Assembly: GCF_904849725.1 (NCBI RefSeq)
Contig: NC_058519.1
Coordinates: 180,781,703-180,845,702, forward strand
DNA: 64,000 nt
Direction of reading: 5' to 3'
Source: Hordeum vulgare subsp. vulgare
Lineage: Eukaryota; Streptophyta; Magnoliopsida; Poales; Poaceae
Shown here: in pieces, positions 59,026-64,000 of the stretch
How positions within the stretch are numbered: the first letter of the stretch is position 1
Layout: each line of letters opens with the position of its first letter
Program-made: the position numbers and the translations under genes
Notes under the pieces: model-generated
Told to the model about the DNA's origin: nothing
Database searches by the model: none
The model's input: only the letters and a program-made list of their open reading frames with translations

Positions 59026-62000
59026 TGTAGCGACCCGACTCAAAACGAGGCAAGCCTTTGTGTATCTGTGCCATCCCTGGATCAGTATGCTGGCACACAA
59101 AGTACATCAATATATATCAAAGTGCAATCACATGTAAATAGCGTAAAACCGATATATACCTTAAATATCTCAGCGGAAGCAGTCAAGGGAGTGGAGTCCC
59201 AATAAACACCAATGGCAAGTTGAGTGTAGACCGTAACCCTGAATCGTACTCTTACTCGTCGAAGAAAAGTATCTGCAACATAAGATGTTGCAGCCGTGTA
59301 GGTCAGCATATTGAATATGCCGGCAAGTCACATATTAGAGGGGGTAAAATGTCATCTATACTATATGCATATATGGCAGGTGGGGTTGTAAGTTTTAGCG
59401 TAAATCAAATTTTATCCTACAACAAGAGGGGCTAAAAGAAAATATTACTACGCAGTTTGTTGTTAATGAGATGGTTCCGCCAACCAGTTCTCATACCCTA
59501 GTTATCAATATTACCCTCATCAAATATATGTAATGGTGTTGAGAATTCCAGATAACTTCAGTTCATTTGGATCAAGTTGTCCATGACCGTGGACACGGCT
59601 AATCGATTAGGTCTGAGTACTCTGCAGAGTTTTGCACACGTACCCCACAAGATTTGATCGCCTCCGTTTATGTCCTCGCACTTCAGGGTGTTTGAAGACC
59701 GGATGATCAAAACATGGTCTTTCAACGGGTCCCTCTGAATCCCTGTCGGTACCCATCCAATCCTACCATTCTTCTACATCTGCTGGCACCGCCTGTCCAG
59801 AGTCGCCGCGTTGTCCAACCAAGCCAGAGCCCATAATGACTTGTGGCTGTGCAGGTAAGCCTTGGGTCTTGAAAATATCCGTCCGTCTCTTCGAGCCTGG
59901 GTGAAGCTTTCCGCAAGATGTCATGGCCGTCTCCAGCATCCCGGGTCATCCACTGGTTTCTCCACGGAGCCGATCAACTGTTCTTCACCCAGAGTTGCAT
60001 TGCATCACGAGGTCTTGAAAAGTCTTGACTTAACCGGTCTTGGTTATTAAATTTTTCTCGCATCACTCGTGATAAACTCTCTACTAGAATCCCGTCTACT
60101 CAAGCATAGCAATATGAAATTTGTCATCTCGGGCCAAGTAACGGGGTTGTTGGGTGCCTACCACATGATACTACAATATGTAACCATAATTTCCAAGTAC
60201 CTACTCAGCATGTAATTGGGTATAGGATGGTAGAACTACGATGCACAAAACATAGGTGATACATGATCAAATGACTTGCCTTGATGATAGTTGTTTTGAT
60301 CGAGTGCTTCTAAGTAACAAGCTTCGCACTCCGGGTGATCTACCGATACAAACAAATACACACCATAAGCACTACAATCATCAACAAGTAAAATAACATC
60401 ACAAGCCTAAAGTAACTATGGCATAAAGTGAAAGAATTCACTTCGCCTAACTAAGGCATAAATTGTTTCTGTTAAAACCCCAAGTAGAAATATTTAAAAA
60501 ACAATTAAACTTATACCACAGTAAGATATAATTACTAGGAAGCAGTAGCAAAAAGAATCAAATAAAAGTCTATTTTTAAACTCCTGGAATAAGCAAAACA
60601 AAGTTTAAGCTAAATCTGATCTAATTCAAATTTGCAAATTTCAAACATAGACAAATTTTATGCTTTTAAAAACTACAGAAACATTGTGATCTACTGGGAC
60701 AAGTTTCAACTCTATTGGAATTCTGGGTCAAAAGATTTGATCAAAATAAGATTGGAACTTTCTCTGTTTTGGAATTAAAACCGAAAACTAAAATCTGAAT
60801 TCTATCGGATAGGGGTACACGTGTCTCTCTCTGGTTGGTTGGGAGGTTGTTTGCTGCGGTAGTTACTAGCACACGGTCGCAATATAACAAAAAACATTTC
60901 GGCTAAGACTAAGTGAATAGAAAACCGGCCTGGTTTTCTTAACTAAACCGAACAGTTATCCTATATCTAATCTGGTGATTTAAATCTAATGGTCCAGGGG
61001 TGGGGGAGAGTGCTCACCGTGGGGAGTTGCTGGTGCTTCTTCTTCGGCGAGGCAGAGAAGGTGCGGTCGATGGGGAGGGTCCTCCGGCGGTCTCTGGCGG
61101 CGGCGAAGGTGACGGGGATGTTGCGGGGAAACTCCTCCGTCGATTGGTGGCGGCGGAGGGGCGGTTCGGTGATGCGGCAGGGGGCGGGGATGGCTCCAGT
61201 AGCTATGGCCGGCTCCAACTCCGGCGAGGTGGCGAGGGTGGTGATGAGGCGGAGAGGTCTTGGGCTAGGGGCAAAAATGGGTTGCGGGGAACGAGGGGGA
61301 TCTCGTGGTGGCGTAGGTTGGGGCGGGGAGGCGAGTGGTGGCGCGGGGGGTGGCGGCGTGGTTCTCTCTGGAGCTCCTCTCCTGCGAGGTAGCGAGGGCA
61401 GGGGCGAGGTGGTGCTGCGGCATGGGGAGGAGGGGGCCGAGGGGGGCTCAGGGGTGGCGGCTTATATAGGGGGCAGGGGGGCCGAGGGAAGGAAGGGGGA
61501 GGCCGAATCGGGGGTGATCCGTCGGATCCCAGCGAGGCAGGAAGTCCACGACATGGCTGGGCGCTGGGAAGGAAAAAGTCACGGGAGAAGAAAAGGAAAG
61601 AGGAAGAAGAAGGAAGGAAAGAAAGAAAAAGAAAAAAAAGAAAAAGGAGAGGGGGTCCGTTGGATGGGGAGGAGATCCCGGTGGGATTCTGGCCCAGAAA
61701 AGAAAACGCCCTAGGGCGGTTTCCAGAAAAAGAGTTTTTTTTTTAAAACAGCAAGAGAAAAAGAATAAAAGGAAACAAAATGAAATAATTTATATGGGGT
61801 ATTACAGAACAAAATTTTCAGAAAAATATTTCCTACTCGTTTATCATTTTTCCAACACCAAAATAAAAACTTTAAAAAAATGTTTTTTTTTAGAAAATCC
61901 CTAAGGCTTTATTTCTTTTTGCAATTATTTTCTCAATAAAGATCTGGTTTTCTTGCCTCAAAAATATTTCCAATATGCCCCTGATTTTGGGAGGATCATT

Positions 62001-62327
62001 TTCCTCCGCTCTTTCTTGCTTGCAAGAACTTATTTTTTTCGAGGTATTTCTCGGGGAAGAAAAATAGAGAAGCGAGGGCAAATATTTGGAAGAATTCAAA
62101 TGCAAAACTCCGTTCAAATTATTTATAGTTGAAGAAGTCATGTCATCTTCTCTCATTGCTTTTTAATTGGATGAATTTGAATTTACCGGAGAAGGGGAAA
62201 GTCATTTTATTCCCTCTCATTCAAAAGTTTTGAAAAGTTTCAAATTTCACTCAAGCTTCAATCACTCAATCAAACAAACAATCATTCTAATAATTATTTT
62301 AACATTCCCAAAATTTGGGATGTTACA
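59026..62327 (-). mobile_element. 3' LTR of gypsy family A copy A4
   Basis: On the minus strand the LTR runs from TGTAACATCCCAAATTTTGG (62327) to GAGTCGGGTCGCTACA (59026), 3.3 kb. Its neighbour on the right is internal sequence, not a target duplication, so it is the 3' LTR of a minus-strand element extending past the window. It has a TATA box (61461-61470) and a GC-rich leader to about 61018. It belongs to the same subfamily as A1 and A2. Confidence 0.85.
61461..61470 (-). promoter_or_regulatory. Probable TATA box of LTR A4
   Basis: The minus strand reads CCTATATAAG at the head of a GC-rich leader, in the same place as in the other family A LTRs. Confidence 0.55.
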
Positions 62328-63506
62328 AACCTACCACACTTAAAATGAATCTCGTCCTCGAGATTCGAAGAGGCTAGAAAGAAAGGTTAGGGTTTGGGGC
62401 TTCGAACAAAACCAATCTCTTGTAAAGTGGGATGCTACCACACTTAAAATGAGAGCTACTGGTCCCTTAAGATTTTAACAATCCTCTGGGGTTTTGGCAT
62501 CTGACTCCTCACAGTCTTCATACTAACTCCTCTGGTGAAGCTCTTTCGTGATATTCATAATGTTTCCATCAAAATCGAGGGTTCTTCTGTTGATATAAGC
62601 TTCTTCCGTTACTGGGTCTTCTTAACTCACAGTCTCACGGTCAATTCTAAATAACCTATCGATGATTCTCATGGTGGTCTACCATTTGTGGCTATCCTGT
62701 AGAGAGAGAGGTCTTGGTTTCATTCTCAACGTAAAATTTCCTACGCGTGACAACAAATGCCATGTACATGGGGCTTTCATCATACCATTCTAAGGCTTAA
62801 ACAAAAGCTTCAAAGAACGTCATCTCTCTCTATGGGTAAGTCTCTCAGATTTACCATTCCGAATAGCAAGATAAATGATAGGAGTAAGTCGTCATGGTGA
62901 TCAATCCATTCCGCACCCAAATCATTTCTCTGTATAAGGTTTAGAGAATCTCGCATTCTAACACTTGGGCATCCTCACAAGCGTTGCAGAATTTCTCTTG
63001 TCCACGAACGAAGTTCGGATAATCCATTGGTTCTGCAAGCTGAACAAAAACATCTATCGTATCTTCACAACTCTCAGGTTATCGTATGCTCCTAAGAAAA
63101 CGTTTGCTGAAACAAGTTTCCTTCTCCAAAAATATAGTACTTGATCCTTATTAGTCCCGGGGTCTGTGGGTTTTCAGGCATACTTGGAATTACTATGCCT
63201 TTAAATTCCATAGTGTTTCATTCCATCCTATTCTTGGGGTAACCATCATATAATAATAATCCTCAGACTTATTTTTTTGTACACACCCCACTCTGTGGGA
63301 TGCCTTCCGCTGGTGTGTTTACCATGACAATGTATTGGTTCATCCATAAATCATACTCATTTCATAACCAATCCTTTATTACATCCTTAATTTCTCCTCA
63401 AAAACTCCAATTCAAAAGTACTCTATTACAGATGCTGCCATCCACATTGTTCGGTATGGTCGAGCATTTCTGCCAACATTATTCATTCGTCTCTCTTGGA
63501 GATACT
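62328..63506 (-). mobile_element. A4 interior next to the 3' LTR, non-coding
   Basis: Next to the LTR the minus strand reads CGAGGACGAGATTCATTTTA and a purine-rich AAGTGTGGTAGGTT, the usual end of Del/Tekay-type interiors. The phrase CTACCACACTTAAAATGA occurs at 62331 and again at 62435. I see no reverse transcriptase or integrase, so pol has been lost or lies elsewhere. Confidence 0.55.
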
Positions 63507-63962
63507 TTAGTTCCACTGGAACTTTCCAATGTGCTCCTTAAAATCATCCATCTTTTGCTTCACCATGGTGCTCATGAGCTTCATCTCCATCATCTCCGCA
63601 CGTACCTCACTCGGGTATTCCTGGCTATGACGGAGTCTTGCTTCAAGTATTTCTCCAATCTGACGTATGGCTTCCATTGCAGCTTCACGAATAGCATCAA
63701 AGAAGGTTGCTTGTGGTACACGTGAAATGAAAAAGTATTGCCCCATAGTGTTTGGAGAAACTCCTTTCACATGGTGGAGGTGTACTTCCACATACCAAAG
63801 TTCTACTCCACTTTCGATGAATGGGTAACCCTTGTAGACTGCATCTCCTTCAAGATGAATGTGCTTCATCATGTCCTTCAGGATTTTTGGGTAATCATGA
63901 TCACTGGTCAGGGTCATGATCGTTTCTGGGCCCTTGAGGAATGACTCGTAGAGAGTTGTCAT
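63507..63962 (-). CDS. Accessory ORF of element A4
   Basis: An open 151-residue minus-strand frame starts at 63962, just after CACCTGCAG, which could be a splice acceptor. The central part (GVELWYVEVHLHHVKGVSP, then ATFFDAIREAAMEAIRQIGE) resembles in pattern the middle of the extra ORF of A3. The end (VRAEMMEMKLMSTMVKQKMD) is a charged helix that may form a coiled coil. It lies about 1.2 kb from the 3' LTR, where pol would be expected. It may be only part of a longer spliced gene, since the window ends at 64000. Function unknown. Confidence 0.45.
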   Translation of the reverse strand: MTTLYESFLKGPETIMTLTSDHDYPKILKDMMKHIHLEGDAVYKGYPFIESGVELWYVEVHLHHVKGVSPNTMGQYFFISRVPQATFFDAIREAAMEAIRQIGEILEARLRHSQEYPSEVRAEMMEMKLMSTMVKQKMDDFKEHIGKFQWN

Positions 63963-64000
63963 CTGCAGGTGTCAATAAATAGGTACTTAGAGGAATGTAG

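Noticed and set aside
58607..59137. Hydrophobic 176-codon frame resembling a membrane protein
   Set aside because: It crosses the junction at 59026 between the element D tail and LTR A4, and has no motif. It is a chance frame in T-rich DNA.

Overview
The window is plant nuclear DNA made almost entirely of transposable elements, and I found no intact host gene. The organism is most likely a member of the Triticeae (wheat, barley, rye, Aegilops). Several long terminal repeats (LTRs) begin TGTTGGAAATATGCCCTAGA, the start of the BARE-1/Angela/WIS copia LTR of that tribe. The CACTA termini with TAGTCCCGG subterminal repeats and the gypsy LTRs ending GACGTATCA fit the same group. Family names beyond BARE-like are not assigned.

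Layout. 1-12,332 holds broken pieces: an unassigned stretch, a reversed copia LTR fragment, a decayed gypsy gag, a gypsy LTR split by a 3.5-kb solo LTR, a retropepsin fragment, and a reverse-oriented BARE-like LTR with its leader. 12,333-44,639 is a BARE-like gag cut in two by a 31.6-kb CACTA transposon (12,719-44,349; target duplication AGG). The CACTA contains a minus-strand gag-only gypsy element, called B here (13,966-37,772; duplication TCAAC). B's right LTR is hit twice by the long-LTR gypsy family called A here: a reverse solo LTR, A2 (21,228-24,968; AATTA), and a nearly complete Tekay-like element, A3 (25,373-37,207; AGGAA). The CACTA also carries two smaller LTR pieces. 44,640-64,000 holds another BARE-like 5' half, the 3' half of a minus-strand Athila-like element (E), a gag-only copia element (D) with 2.6-kb LTRs, and the 3' end of a minus-strand family A element (A4) that runs off the window.

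Coding content. A3 has an open 235-codon ORF before gag, an open gag-protease ORF, and a pol region with several stops and frameshifts. B and D encode gag only, so both would depend on enzymes from other elements. The CACTA holds a broken copy of a plant Werner-like 3'-5' exonuclease gene with a still-visible intron, the best candidate for captured host sequence. Its other notable structure is an inverted array of about 335-bp repeats that could fold into a hairpin RNA.

Relative ages follow from the nesting. The split BARE-like gag is older than the CACTA, the CACTA is older than B, and B is older than A2 and A3. B's two LTRs look about 10% different over the 200 bp I compared. A3's LTRs differ at roughly 7 positions in 600.
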